DNA from: Desulfosporosinus meridiei DSM 13257
GTDB taxonomy: Bacteria; Bacillota; Desulfitobacteriia; Desulfitobacteriales; Desulfitobacteriaceae
NCBI RefSeq assembly: GCF_000231385.2
Contig: NC_018515.1
Coordinates: 3,988,501 to 4,052,500, forward strand
Direction: 5' to 3'
DNA: 64,000 nt
Below the pieces are notes generated by a model. That model was not told the DNA's origin. It ran no database searches and was given only the letters and a program-made list of their open reading frames with translations. The first letter of the stretch is position 1. Each line of letters begins with the position of its first letter. Of this stretch, positions 17,860 through 26,621 are shown in pieces. The position numbers were made by a program, and so were the translations under genes.

Positions 17860-18319
17860 CGTGCTCACTCCTTTCATTGTTCACTGCCATATGCTATGCA
17901 TCGGAGTAAAAAGGTGTGAGCAAAGTGTAATGGGGACGGTCCTTTTAACACACATTTATGCAACTTAAAAAGCTAAGTCGAAAACCCTAAGCCTGCATCC
18001 TTTGCTCTTGCGAAAATTGCTAGGCGATACTCCTAACAGAAGTTACCGTTACCAAAAGACTGTGGAACACCAACTTTAGAAGGGTATTCCAGCATTTTAA
18101 ATTAACTTGTATCCTGGACTCACTCCTTTGGAAATGAGCCCAGGATACAAGTCGAGAACCACCCCTAACTTGTATTATCACACACGGCCTCACAGTTTAG
18201 AACTTGCTACTGGATATCTAAGTTGAACCTCCCAATCTGGGCTACTACGTTATCACTAAAGCTTTATTAAGCCAGAAGTAATTATCTTATGTCATTGACT
18301 TTCGAACTGCGAACCACGA
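17860..18319. other. Intergenic region between murG and the murC-like gene
   Basis: About 460 bases without a gene, unusual within an otherwise tight cluster. It holds one long inverted repeat (18106-18151). No MurC-like coding remnant is visible in it. At its right edge, overlapping the murG stop, lies a short CGAACNN heptamer repeat (18303-18323). Confidence 0.6.
18106..18151 (-). repeat. Long hairpin downstream of murG
   Basis: CTTGTATCCTGGACTCA (18106-18122) pairs with TGAGCCCAGGATACAAG (18135-18151): 17 bp with a single non-Watson-Crick position, which is a G-U pair in minus-strand RNA. No long U tract follows, so it may be a processing or pausing structure or a weak terminator after murG. 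Confidence 0.7.
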
Positions 18320-19432
18320 TCAGCGCCAAGCAGTAGCTAAGCAAAGATCTACAATCTTATCTAAGGCCTTAGGCTGAGCTAAAGTTCGGGAAGCCTCTCC
18401 CATTTTTGCTAAAAGGGATGGCTGAGAGATTAGTAGATTAATTTCATTCCACAGTTTTTCCCCATCACATTCAGAGTCCAAGATTACTTGGGCAGCCCCT
18501 GCTTGAACTAGAGCCTGGGCGTTATGTTCCTGATGATTCTCCGCCGCAAAAGGGAAGGGAATTAAAATTCCAGGTATCCCTGCAACCATCAGCTCAGCCA
18601 GTGATGCCGCCCCAGCCCTACCGATATACAAATCTGTACAAGCTAAGGCTTCCGGCATATCTTTCAAATATTCCACAACTCGCCATTGAGGACTCTCCCA
18701 AGGAATCTCTCTTTGTTTTAATTCTGCAATAGTTTCTGCATAGGTAACACTTCCGGTCGCCCAAATGACTTGAATTTCCGGTCGCTGGGCCAGATATTCC
18801 AAGACCTTGACCATGGCATGATTTAAAGTGCGAGCACCTCTGCTTCCACCGGTTACAAGCAAGGTCAACCGATCCGAACGAAGTCCAAAATGCTTTGCCC
18901 CAATTTCACGAGAATACCGACCGATTTCCTGACGAACCGGAAGTCCAACCAGTTCCATTTTATTCTTAACCCCAAAATGGGCAATGCTCTCGGGGAATGT
19001 CACCATAACTTTCTTCACTACTCTTGCCAAAATCCGATTAGTAATACCGGGCCAGGCATTTTGCTCATGAAGTAAGGTCGGAATATTAAAAAGGGCAGCA
19101 GTCAACACGACCGGCCCAGATACATATCCACCTGTCCCGATAACCAAATCCGGATGGAACTCACGTAAAACCTTCTTTGTTTCCCATAAGGCTTTAAAAC
19201 TTTTACCAATAACCTTTATTGTATCCAGACTTAACTTACGAGGAAGCCCTTTTCCGGAGATACCTTTAAAGGCTATCCCTGCTTCCGGTACTAAACGCGC
19301 TTCCATTCCATCCTGGATTCCTACATAGAGAATTTGTGTATCAGCATCACGTGCCAGCAAACCTTTGGCAATTGCTAATGCCGGATAAATATGCCCACCT
19401 GTTCCACCACCGGTCAAAATAACACGCACCAT
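18320..19432 (-). CDS. murG: Undecaprenyl-PP-MurNAc-pentapeptide GlcNAc transferase MurG
   Basis: MurG converts lipid I to lipid II at the inner membrane face. The product (370 aa) begins VRVILTGGGTGGHIYPALAI, the conserved glycine loop, and shows VIGTGGYVSGPVV, LLHEQNAWPGITNRIL, LLVTGGSRGARTLNHAM and the UDP-GlcNAc site DLYIGRAGAASLAELMVAGI with PFPFAAENHQEHNA. The frame extends to 19471; ATG at 19432 has GAGAAAGGGG just upstream and matches the usual N-terminus. It follows ftsW by 175 bases. Confidence 0.98.
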   Translation of the reverse strand: MVRVILTGGGTGGHIYPALAIAKGLLARDADTQILYVGIQDGMEARLVPEAGIAFKGISGKGLPRKLSLDTIKVIGKSFKALWETKKVLREFHPDLVIGTGGYVSGPVVLTAALFNIPTLLHEQNAWPGITNRILARVVKKVMVTFPESIAHFGVKNKMELVGLPVRQEIGRYSREIGAKHFGLRSDRLTLLVTGGSRGARTLNHAMVKVLEYLAQRPEIQVIWATGSVTYAETIAELKQREIPWESPQWRVVEYLKDMPEALACTDLYIGRAGAASLAELMVAGIPGILIPFPFAAENHQEHNAQALVQAGAAQVILDSECDGEKLWNEINLLISQPSLLAKMGEASRTLAQPKALDKIVDLCLATAWR

Positions 19433-19607
19433 CCATACCCCTTTCTCCACTTCTAAGATATCCACTTTCAAAGCCCAGAAGCACTCATGCTTCCGAACAC
19501 CCCTTAGCCGTTAAGTCATTGGATAACCAGCGGCCTCGGCGATAATCATCCTATGCGCAAAAGTGTTCATCAGTGCTCTCAGCCTCCAACGTCGTGCCTC
19601 GAGTTCA

Positions 19608-20702
19608 CTACCTTACTTCCCTAGAAATATTCAACAGCACCCCAACACCCAACATAGTGAAAACTAAAGAAGTTCCTCCATAGCTTATAAATGGTAAGGT
19701 GATTCCCGTAACAGGCAATACCCCACTTACGACACCCATGTTGATCATTGCTTGAATAGATACCATAGCAGTTAATCCAACCGCCAGGAAACCCATGAAT
19801 GGATCAGGAGCCCTCATTGCCACCCGAAAGCCTCGCCAGGCAAAAAGGAAGAAAATCAAAACAACTAAGGAAGCTCCCACAAAACCGAGTTCTTCACCGA
19901 TCATAGCGAAGATAAAGTCCGTATGATTTTCCGGCAGATAAAGAAACTTTTGACGGCTCTGGCCTAATCCTAAGCCAAACAGTCCACCGGGTCCTAAGGC
20001 TAACAGCGCCTGAATGGTTTGATATCCATTTCCTAAGGGATCTGCCCATGGATCCAAAAACGCAAAAATACGTCTCATTCGGTAGGGTGCCGCTGCAATG
20101 GCAGCAACCACCAATCCTAAACCTGTTCCAGCCAAAGCCATAATGTGACTTGTCTTCGCTCCAGCAGCAATTAACATAAAAAAGGTGGTGGCCGCTATTA
20201 CTAGTGTCGTCCCTAAATCAGGCTGAAGCATAATCAATCCGGCAATTACTCCCATTAGACCAAGGATGGGCAAAACTCCTTTGCGGAAGGACTCAATCTT
20301 ATGAGGATTAAGCGCCAAAACATGAGACATTATCAAGACCATGGAAAGCTTGATTACTTCTGAAGGCTGAATAGACAATGGCCCTAGTCCTATCCATCGA
20401 TCCGCTCCATTAACCCTTCGCCCAATTCCCGGGATCTTAACCGCAATCAGCAGGACAATTGCCATGATAAGAGCAGGCTTAGCATATCTTCGCACCCAGC
20501 GCAAGTCTATAACCATGCTAACAAACATTGCGCCTAGCCCCATCGTAACCCAGAGTATCTCCATCTTAAGATAGTGATAAGGATCGTCATACTGAATATA
20601 GCCTCTAACCGCACTCGAACTATAAACCATAATGAAACCTATCGCTAACAGAGCTAAAATCGCCCCTAACAAGACTAAATCCGGTCGATGGTACTTTCGC
20701 AT
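19608..20702 (-). CDS. ftsW: Lipid II polymerase FtsW (SEDS family)
   Basis: FtsW is the SEDS-family glycosyltransferase that polymerises lipid II at the septum together with a class B PBP. The 364-aa product has about ten membrane helices and the SEDS motifs: VMVYSSSA near the start, NGADRWIGLGPLSIQPSEVI, LQPDLGTTLVI, GLGLGQSRQKFLYLPENHTD and the C-terminal LPFISYGGTSLVFTMLGVGV. In sporulating species the paralogue SpoVE has the same form; context (between murD and murG) favours FtsW but both roles are possible. Confidence 0.96.
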   Translation of the reverse strand: MRKYHRPDLVLLGAILALLAIGFIMVYSSSAVRGYIQYDDPYHYLKMEILWVTMGLGAMFVSMVIDLRWVRRYAKPALIMAIVLLIAVKIPGIGRRVNGADRWIGLGPLSIQPSEVIKLSMVLIMSHVLALNPHKIESFRKGVLPILGLMGVIAGLIMLQPDLGTTLVIAATTFFMLIAAGAKTSHIMALAGTGLGLVVAAIAAAPYRMRRIFAFLDPWADPLGNGYQTIQALLALGPGGLFGLGLGQSRQKFLYLPENHTDFIFAMIGEELGFVGASLVVLIFFLFAWRGFRVAMRAPDPFMGFLAVGLTAMVSIQAMINMGVVSGVLPVTGITLPFISYGGTSLVFTMLGVGVLLNISREVR

Positions 20703-20717
20703 TTATAGATCCCCCTT

Positions 20718-22094
20718 TTATTTTTGAATGGGTTCCCTATAATGCCTACGCACTAACTCCTTAAACAATTCCCCTCTTTGCTCATAATTCTTAAACATAT
20801 CCCAACTTGTACAAGCAGGAGATAACAATACAACATCTCCAGGCACTGCTTCAGAGATGGCTTTCTCTACCCCTTCCTCGAAAGTAGCAACCCTAATAAT
20901 CCTCTCAACCCCTTCATCCTTAGCCGCCTGTTCCATCTCCCCAGCCGCTTGTCCCAGCAAAACTAAACTTTTGACCCTTTTTCGGACAACCTTCATAAAT
21001 TCGTGGAAATCAAGTCCTTTGTTTTTTCCTCCGGCAATTAACACCAATGGCTCGTCGAAGGCCAGCAAGGCTTTAGTTGCCGCATCCGTATTTGTGCCCT
21101 TAGAATCATTCACAAAAAGCACCCCTGCAAAGGAACCTACAACTTCTTGGCGATGTTCAACTCCTTTGAACCGAGCAAGACCTTCTGAAATCTCAGTCCA
21201 GGAAAGACCGAATGCTCTGGCAGCGGCGGCTGCTGCCATAACATTTTCCAAATTGTGAGATCCGCGTAATTGGAGATTCTTTCGCGAAATAATTGGAATC
21301 ATCGTTCTTTTTTCCTTAACCGCATAGACAATATCATCATGCCATAGACTGATTCCATCTTGCAGAAAAGTAGTTGGACTGAAATAGATCACTTGGCTTT
21401 TTAACTTTGATCCTAAGTCTCGTACTAATGGGTCATCCCAATTTAAGATCGCTAAATCCATAGGAGTTTGGTTTTTAAAAATCTGAGCCTTAGCCTCTAG
21501 GTAGTTTTCCAGGGTTCCATGTCTGTCCAAATGATCAGGGGTAAGATTGAGCAAGACTCCTATATGTACATGAAGCTTATCCACAAATTCCAATTGAAAA
21601 CTAGATAGTTCAGCCACAACAATACTGTCGTCCCCTAAGCTGTTTACTTGCCCGCTCAAAGCAACGCCAATATTTCCCGCTACAACTGTAGGCTTACCCG
21701 TTAACTTAGCCAATTCTCCTATTAGGGTTGTGGTCGTCGTTTTACCATTCGTACCGGTTACCCCAACACAAAGTGCGGGACAGTCATGCATAGCCAGTTC
21801 TACTTCACTCCACAAAGTCACATTGCGAGAAAGTCCTTCTTGAACCAAAGGGAGCTTAGGGGAAACCCCCGGTGACAAAACAATCAGCTCAGGATTAATC
21901 TCAGCAAATTCCGGCATTCCTCCTAAAAGCAAATGTTTTGTACCGAGTCTGATATCCTCTATACCCGCAAGCTGTTCTGCTGACTTACTATCTGTCAAGA
22001 AAACCTCTGCTCCCAGCTTCTGAAGTTTTCGAACCGCCGCCTGTCCACTTAAACCTGCCCCAATTATCAGAGCACGTTTGTTCAACCAATCCAC
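20718..22094 (-). CDS. murD: UDP-N-acetylmuramoyl-L-alanine--D-glutamate ligase MurD
   Basis: MurD adds D-glutamate to UDP-MurNAc-L-Ala using ATP. The 458-aa product has the N-terminal Rossmann-like domain (ALIIGAGLSGQAAVRKLQKL), the P-loop GVTGTNGKTTTTTLIGELA, LLNLTPDHLDRHGTLENYLE, and the C-terminal domain with FVNDSKGTNTDAATKALLAF and LIAGGKNKGLDFHEF. GTG at 22094 is the start, with GGAGGG about eight bases upstream. Unlike the murC-like gene nearby, all catalytic motifs are intact. It is separated from mraY by a small PAS gene. Confidence 0.98.
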   Translation of the reverse strand: MDWLNKRALIIGAGLSGQAAVRKLQKLGAEVFLTDSKSAEQLAGIEDIRLGTKHLLLGGMPEFAEINPELIVLSPGVSPKLPLVQEGLSRNVTLWSEVELAMHDCPALCVGVTGTNGKTTTTTLIGELAKLTGKPTVVAGNIGVALSGQVNSLGDDSIVVAELSSFQLEFVDKLHVHIGVLLNLTPDHLDRHGTLENYLEAKAQIFKNQTPMDLAILNWDDPLVRDLGSKLKSQVIYFSPTTFLQDGISLWHDDIVYAVKEKRTMIPIISRKNLQLRGSHNLENVMAAAAAARAFGLSWTEISEGLARFKGVEHRQEVVGSFAGVLFVNDSKGTNTDAATKALLAFDEPLVLIAGGKNKGLDFHEFMKVVRKRVKSLVLLGQAAGEMEQAAKDEGVERIIRVATFEEGVEKAISEAVPGDVVLLSPACTSWDMFKNYEQRGELFKELVRRHYREPIQK

Positions 22095-22125
22095 AATATA
22101 TACCCTCCGTTTCAGGTTCTAGTTG

Positions 22126-22473
22126 TTATTTTTGCATATTCATCTCGAACCTCTCAAAATAGCCGATCATATCTCCTTTTTCATCCCTTACAGGTACAAT
22201 ATTAACCCTCTCATTCCGGTAATTAACGTGCAAAAAGACCTCATTAGCGTGGTTCCTAAGTTTTTCAACAGTGGATTTTATCATTTCCACAGATTTAGGG
22301 TTTTGATGGCAATCAAAGAGAGACTTCCCAATCAGATCTCGGTAGCCACGTTCTTGATAGTAATGATATTCTGCTCTTTTGTTAAGATATCTAATAATAT
22401 GCTCGCAATCGACAAAAACAATTGGGTATGGGTATGAATCCAAGATAAAAGACAGCATTTCTTCTCTATCCAC
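22126..22473 (-). CDS. Stand-alone PAS-domain sensor protein
   Basis: A 115-aa protein made of a single PAS fold, from the opening helix (MLSFILDSYPYPIVFVDCEH) through DLIGKSLFDCHQNPKS to VNIVPVRDEKGDMIGYFERF. The FDCHQNPKS stretch (residues about 53-61) resembles the CHPPKS signature of the PAS domains found in DUF438-type proteins, which are thought to bind a cofactor (family knowledge; the ligand here is inference). There is no output domain. GTG at 22473 is preceded by AGGAGG. It lies between mraY and murD, where no gene is normally found, and is flanked by a hairpin. Confidence 0.8.
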   Translation of the reverse strand: MDREEMLSFILDSYPYPIVFVDCEHIIRYLNKRAEYHYYQERGYRDLIGKSLFDCHQNPKSVEMIKSTVEKLRNHANEVFLHVNYRNERVNIVPVRDEKGDMIGYFERFEMNMQK

Positions 22474-22563
22474 AAAAGTTCCTCCTAAGTGAGTTTAGAT
22501 CAACTGGGTCTGTGAAAGTAAGAGTACATCATTCATAGACAAGTCCCTAATTCGTCTCCTAAC

Positions 22564-22600
22564 CCCAGTCGACCTCTAAAGTGGAGGATGTAAGACTGGG
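22564..22600 (-). repeat. Hairpin between mraY and the PAS gene
   Basis: CCCAGTC (22564-22570) pairs with GACTGGG (22594-22600), with a second inner CCTC/GAGG pairing. It lies directly after the mraY stop on the transcribed strand and lacks a clear U tract. It could be a weak terminator or processing site separating mraY from the PAS-murD part. Confidence 0.55.
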
Positions 22601-22616
22601 CTAAGAAACTTCCTCC

Positions 22617-23618
22617 CTACCCCAGGGTCGGCATATAGCCAATAATCCCAAGAACGGCACAAATCAATGCGACAGACCAAAAAACAATAACTACTTTCCA
22701 TTCACTCCAACCAACAAGTTCGAAATGATGATGCAGGGGACTCATACGAAAAATCCGTTTTCCTGTCGTTTGAAAAGAAGCAACTTGAAGAATTACAGAG
22801 AGCGCCTCAACCGCAAACAAACCACCAATCACTATCAAGACTAACTCACTCTTAGTAAGCACTGCCAAACTTGCTAAAGCACCTCCTAGTGCTAAGGATC
22901 CGGTATCCCCCATAAAGATCCTCGCAGGGTAGGTATTAAAGCGCAAAAAGCCCAGGGTTCCACCCACTAATGCCGCAGCAAATACTGCCATATCCGTCTC
23001 ATGGGCCAAAACAGCCACCCCGTGAATAGCAGCTAGTAAAGCAATCACCACATAAGCGGCACCTGCAAACATTGTACTTCCGGCAGCTAATCCATCTAAT
23101 CCATCGGTAAGATTTACTGCATTGGTCATTAGCACAATAAGCAGAGAAATCAATACATAGTAAAACCAGTTTAGTTCTAGGTGAACTGATGTGAAGGGAA
23201 TAGCCACGTCTGTTCCTCGCCCTAGCCATTTGACAGAAACCCACATTAGCATAAATGCTAAGCCAAACTGTCCAATGAGTTTTTGGTAGGCTCTAAGCCC
23301 TAAAGAACGATGCATTACAACTTTAATGAAATCATCAATGAAACCAATTAATCCAAAACCGAGTGTGATTCCGACTAAAGTCACCATTTCCAAAGAAGTG
23401 GGTTGTTCTGCCGAAACTAGAGCACTGACAATAATACCTACTAGAAAAATAATCCCACCCATTGTAGGGGTTCCTGCCTTTTTCAGGTGTCTTTTAGGGC
23501 CATCATCGCGTACATTTTGACCGAACTTAAGAACCCTTAAGACCGGTATCAAAAAAGGGCTCAGGACCAACGTGATAATTAGGGCTAATCCTGCTGCCAA
23601 GACCAAACGCTCAGACAT
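22617..23618 (-). CDS. mraY: Phospho-MurNAc-pentapeptide translocase MraY
   Basis: MraY attaches phospho-MurNAc-pentapeptide to undecaprenyl phosphate, forming lipid I. The 333-aa product has about ten membrane helices and the family motifs [63 protein letters not shown] and the histidine loop [20 protein letters not shown]. It lies 21 bases after murF and before the inserted PAS gene. Confidence 0.98.
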   Translation of the reverse strand: MSERLVLAAGLALIITLVLSPFLIPVLRVLKFGQNVRDDGPKRHLKKAGTPTMGGIIFLVGIIVSALVSAEQPTSLEMVTLVGITLGFGLIGFIDDFIKVVMHRSLGLRAYQKLIGQFGLAFMLMWVSVKWLGRGTDVAIPFTSVHLELNWFYYVLISLLIVLMTNAVNLTDGLDGLAAGSTMFAGAAYVVIALLAAIHGVAVLAHETDMAVFAAALVGGTLGFLRFNTYPARIFMGDTGSLALGGALASLAVLTKSELVLIVIGGLFAVEALSVILQVASFQTTGKRIFRMSPLHHHFELVGWSEWKVVIVFWSVALICAVLGIIGYMPTLG

Positions 23619-23639
23619 GTGCTATTCCATCCTTTACTC

Positions 23640-25052
23640 TCATCTTTCAAGTTCTGCCGTAATCTCTTCCATTCGCATACCTCGCGAACCTTTAATCAGA
23701 ACCCAAGTCCCCCGTCCCAACGCCAGCAGCCTTAGGGCCTCTTTGATAGCCTTTTCACGAGAATAGGTCACTGTTATATGATTCTCCGGAAAACCGGCCA
23801 ATCGCGCCCCTTGAGCAATCTCTTCAGCCAATTTCCCCACTGTAATCAATTCACTGATTCCTAAATCTGAGAGAGCTCGCCCAACCTCTCGATGGCCTGA
23901 TTCCGCAGAACTCCCCAATTCATACATTTCACCTAATATTGCCAGAGTTCTATTCCCACCCGCTCGCTCCTTGAGGACTTGCAAAGAGGCCTGCATAGAA
24001 ACGGGATTGGCATTATAGACATCATTAATTATGAGACTTTCTGAAACTCCTCTTCGAATTTCCAACCTCATCCTAGATAATTCCAGCTCACGAAGCCCAG
24101 TGCACCCTTTGTCCAAAGAAACTCCTAACACTGTCCCAACCGTTAAGGCAGCCAAGGCATCCAATACATTATGAGTACCTGGCAAAGGGAGATTGGCTGT
24201 TACTCTCTGATCCTTATAAAGCACGTCGAAGGCCGTTCCCAGGTCTCCCCAATGCTGAAGCTTTACTCCTTTAATAATTGGCTCAGCAAAAGCTCCTTCA
24301 ATACCATAATAACTAATTTGGTGCTTCAGATCCTTGCGGGCCTTTTCTACCGAAAACTGATCCTCGGCATTGATAATTGCAACTCCACCCTCTGGCAAGG
24401 CATCAATTAACTCCCATTTTGCCTGGGCAATTCGCTCCTGAGTAAGAAGCAATTCCAAATGAGTAGTCCCAATATTCGTTATTACCCCAATATCCGGCTT
24501 TCCGATATCGCATAGGGCTTTAATCTCGCCCAAACCACGCATACCCATTTCAAGAATTAATACCTCTGTATCAAGGGGCGCGTTTAAGATGGTCATTGGA
24601 AGTCCTAATTCGTTGTTATGATTTTCTTTATTCCGGTAAACTCGGAACTCTTGAGACAGGACTGCATAAATCATGTCCTTTGTAGTCGTCTTACCATTAC
24701 TCCCTGTAACACCTACTACCTTAGCTTTAAGCTCCACACGCCAATACTGAGCAAGTTCTTGGAGCGTCTTAAAAACAGACTCTACTAACAAAAGCGCTTT
24801 GCTTTCCGGCACTCTAGGCTCCCCTGCTCCCCGAAACCGGGCTTCATCTGCGACAACCAGCACTGCTCCATTATTCCAAGCAGCGTCTATATAATCATGC
24901 CCATCTACTCGCTCTCCCGGCAGTGCAAAAAACATTTCTCCACCTTGAGCTTGACGACTATCAAGGATACACCCATGAACTTTCTGATCCGGGTCTCCCA
25001 GCAAATTTCCTTTAACAAAGCCAGCGACGGCTCCAGTTGTCCATTTACGCAT
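23640..25052 (-). CDS. murF: UDP-MurNAc-tripeptide--D-alanyl-D-alanine ligase MurF
   Basis: MurF adds D-Ala-D-Ala to complete the pentapeptide. The 470-aa product shows ALPGERVDGHDYIDAAWNNG in domain 1, the P-loop GVTGSNGKTTTKDMIYAVL, NKENHNNELGLPMTILN, the ITNIGTTHLE motif and domain 3 with INDVYNANPVSMQASLQVL and AILGEMYELGSSAESGHREV. Its ATG overlaps the end of murE by eight bases, indicating coupled translation. All catalytic motifs are intact. Confidence 0.98.
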   Translation of the reverse strand: MRKWTTGAVAGFVKGNLLGDPDQKVHGCILDSRQAQGGEMFFALPGERVDGHDYIDAAWNNGAVLVVADEARFRGAGEPRVPESKALLLVESVFKTLQELAQYWRVELKAKVVGVTGSNGKTTTKDMIYAVLSQEFRVYRNKENHNNELGLPMTILNAPLDTEVLILEMGMRGLGEIKALCDIGKPDIGVITNIGTTHLELLLTQERIAQAKWELIDALPEGGVAIINAEDQFSVEKARKDLKHQISYYGIEGAFAEPIIKGVKLQHWGDLGTAFDVLYKDQRVTANLPLPGTHNVLDALAALTVGTVLGVSLDKGCTGLRELELSRMRLEIRRGVSESLIINDVYNANPVSMQASLQVLKERAGGNRTLAILGEMYELGSSAESGHREVGRALSDLGISELITVGKLAEEIAQGARLAGFPENHITVTYSREKAIKEALRLLALGRGTWVLIKGSRGMRMEEITAELER

Positions 25053-26523
25053 AGCCGAGCCCCCTTAATGCTTCACGTGCTACCTCACGGTCATCAAAGG
25101 GATGAACCTCTTTGCCAAAGATCTGATAGGTTTCATGCCCTTTACCGGCAATCAAAATTGTATCACCCGTCTTTGCTTGACGACAGGCACTCCAAATTGC
25201 TTCCCGACGGTCTGCTAGAGCAACATGCTCCACTCCTGAAACACCGGTCAGAATCTCTTGGATAATTTGATCCGGATCTTCCGTTCGGGGATTATCTGAA
25301 GTTACAATCAAAAAGTCACTCCCCTTTGAAGCAACCTCTCCCATCAAAGGGCGTTTTGTCCTATCGCGATCCCCTCCGCAACCGAAGACGGTAAAAAGTC
25401 TACCTTTGGTAAAGCTCTTAGCGGTTCTTACTACATTCTCCAAGCCATCGGGGGTATGGGCATAATCCACGATAACCTGAAACGGCTGACCTTGACGAAC
25501 GCTTTCAAAGCGACCGGGAACTCCGGCTATTTCGGAAAGGGCCTCAGCAACAGTTGCTGGGGGATAGCCCCGCTCTACTCCCCAGACAAAGGCTGCTAAA
25601 GCATTGTAAACACTAAAATATCCGGGGGTTGCATACCAAACATCTTGTACTACTCCCTTAAATTGAACCTGGAAGCGTACCCCTTCCGGGGTTACTTCTA
25701 CATTCTCTGCCCGATAATCAACCTTATTATTGATTCCATAACTCACAACTGAAGCAATTGAAGCTTGGCTTAATTCCTTAAATACCGGATCATCCCCGTT
25801 TAGAATACTAATCTTCTTTAGTTGCTTAGTCCCTTTCAGATTGGAAAACAGGAGAGATTTCGCCGCCAGATAGTCCTCCATTGTTTTATGATAATCCAGA
25901 TGATCTTGTGTCAAATTTGTAAAAATTCCTGCATCAAATTCACACCCGGCCACCCGTCCTAATACCAAAGCGTGAGATGATACTTCCATTACAGCCAAGT
26001 TCACATCTTCAGCAACCATTTCCGCCAAAAGCTTCTGAACCTCTATAGCCTCAGGAGTTGTTCTCTCCCCGGGAATAGCCCGCCCATTTATTCGAGCACC
26101 TAATGTTCCTATCAAGCCAACTTTCTTGCCAAGCTTTATCCCGATTTTCTCAATAAGATAAGTAATGGTAGTTTTGCCGTTTGTGCCGGTTACACCGACT
26201 AGCTCAAGCTGCTCACTCGGATGATCATAGATTATAGCTGCCAGCGCTCCCATAACTTGACGCACACTTAAAACTCGAATCTGGGGGACATCCAGTGGTA
26301 AAAACCTTTCCACAACTAAAGCCACAGCCCCGGAGGCAACTGCACCAGCCGCAAAATCATGACCATCTACCTGAAGGCCTGGTACACAAGCATATAAATC
26401 CCCTGACTGCACGTGCCTCGAATCCATTGACATTCCGCGGACGATGACTCCACAATCCCCTAACGATTCCAGAATCTCTATACCACTGAATATGTCTAAT
26501 AACGATTTATTCGCTCTAGGCAT
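25045..26523 (-). CDS. murE: UDP-MurNAc-L-Ala-D-Glu--diaminopimelate ligase MurE
   Basis: MurE adds the third stem-peptide residue. The 492-aa product contains the P-loop GVTGTNGKTTITYLIEKIG, FTNLTQDHLDYHKTMEDYL with the carbamylated-lysine region AAKSLLF, VDYAHTPDGLENVV, and FGCGGDRDRTKRPLMGEVA. The DNPR motif in TSDNPRTEDPDQII marks enzymes that use meso-diaminopimelate, so the wall is probably A1-gamma type. ATG at 26523 has AAAGGAAAG upstream. The gene lies 98 bases after the penicillin-binding protein gene. Confidence 0.98.
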   Translation of the reverse strand: MPRANKSLLDIFSGIEILESLGDCGVIVRGMSMDSRHVQSGDLYACVPGLQVDGHDFAAGAVASGAVALVVERFLPLDVPQIRVLSVRQVMGALAAIIYDHPSEQLELVGVTGTNGKTTITYLIEKIGIKLGKKVGLIGTLGARINGRAIPGERTTPEAIEVQKLLAEMVAEDVNLAVMEVSSHALVLGRVAGCEFDAGIFTNLTQDHLDYHKTMEDYLAAKSLLFSNLKGTKQLKKISILNGDDPVFKELSQASIASVVSYGINNKVDYRAENVEVTPEGVRFQVQFKGVVQDVWYATPGYFSVYNALAAFVWGVERGYPPATVAEALSEIAGVPGRFESVRQGQPFQVIVDYAHTPDGLENVVRTAKSFTKGRLFTVFGCGGDRDRTKRPLMGEVASKGSDFLIVTSDNPRTEDPDQIIQEILTGVSGVEHVALADRREAIWSACRQAKTGDTILIAGKGHETYQIFGKEVHPFDDREVAREALRGLGYA

Positions 26524-26621
26524 TCATCATCTTTCCTTTCGAATGCTTTGTAAAACTAGATTATAACTTCCTTAAATTATTATAGACAAATAAGCCTTGC
26601 GACAGACCTAAACTTAAACGA

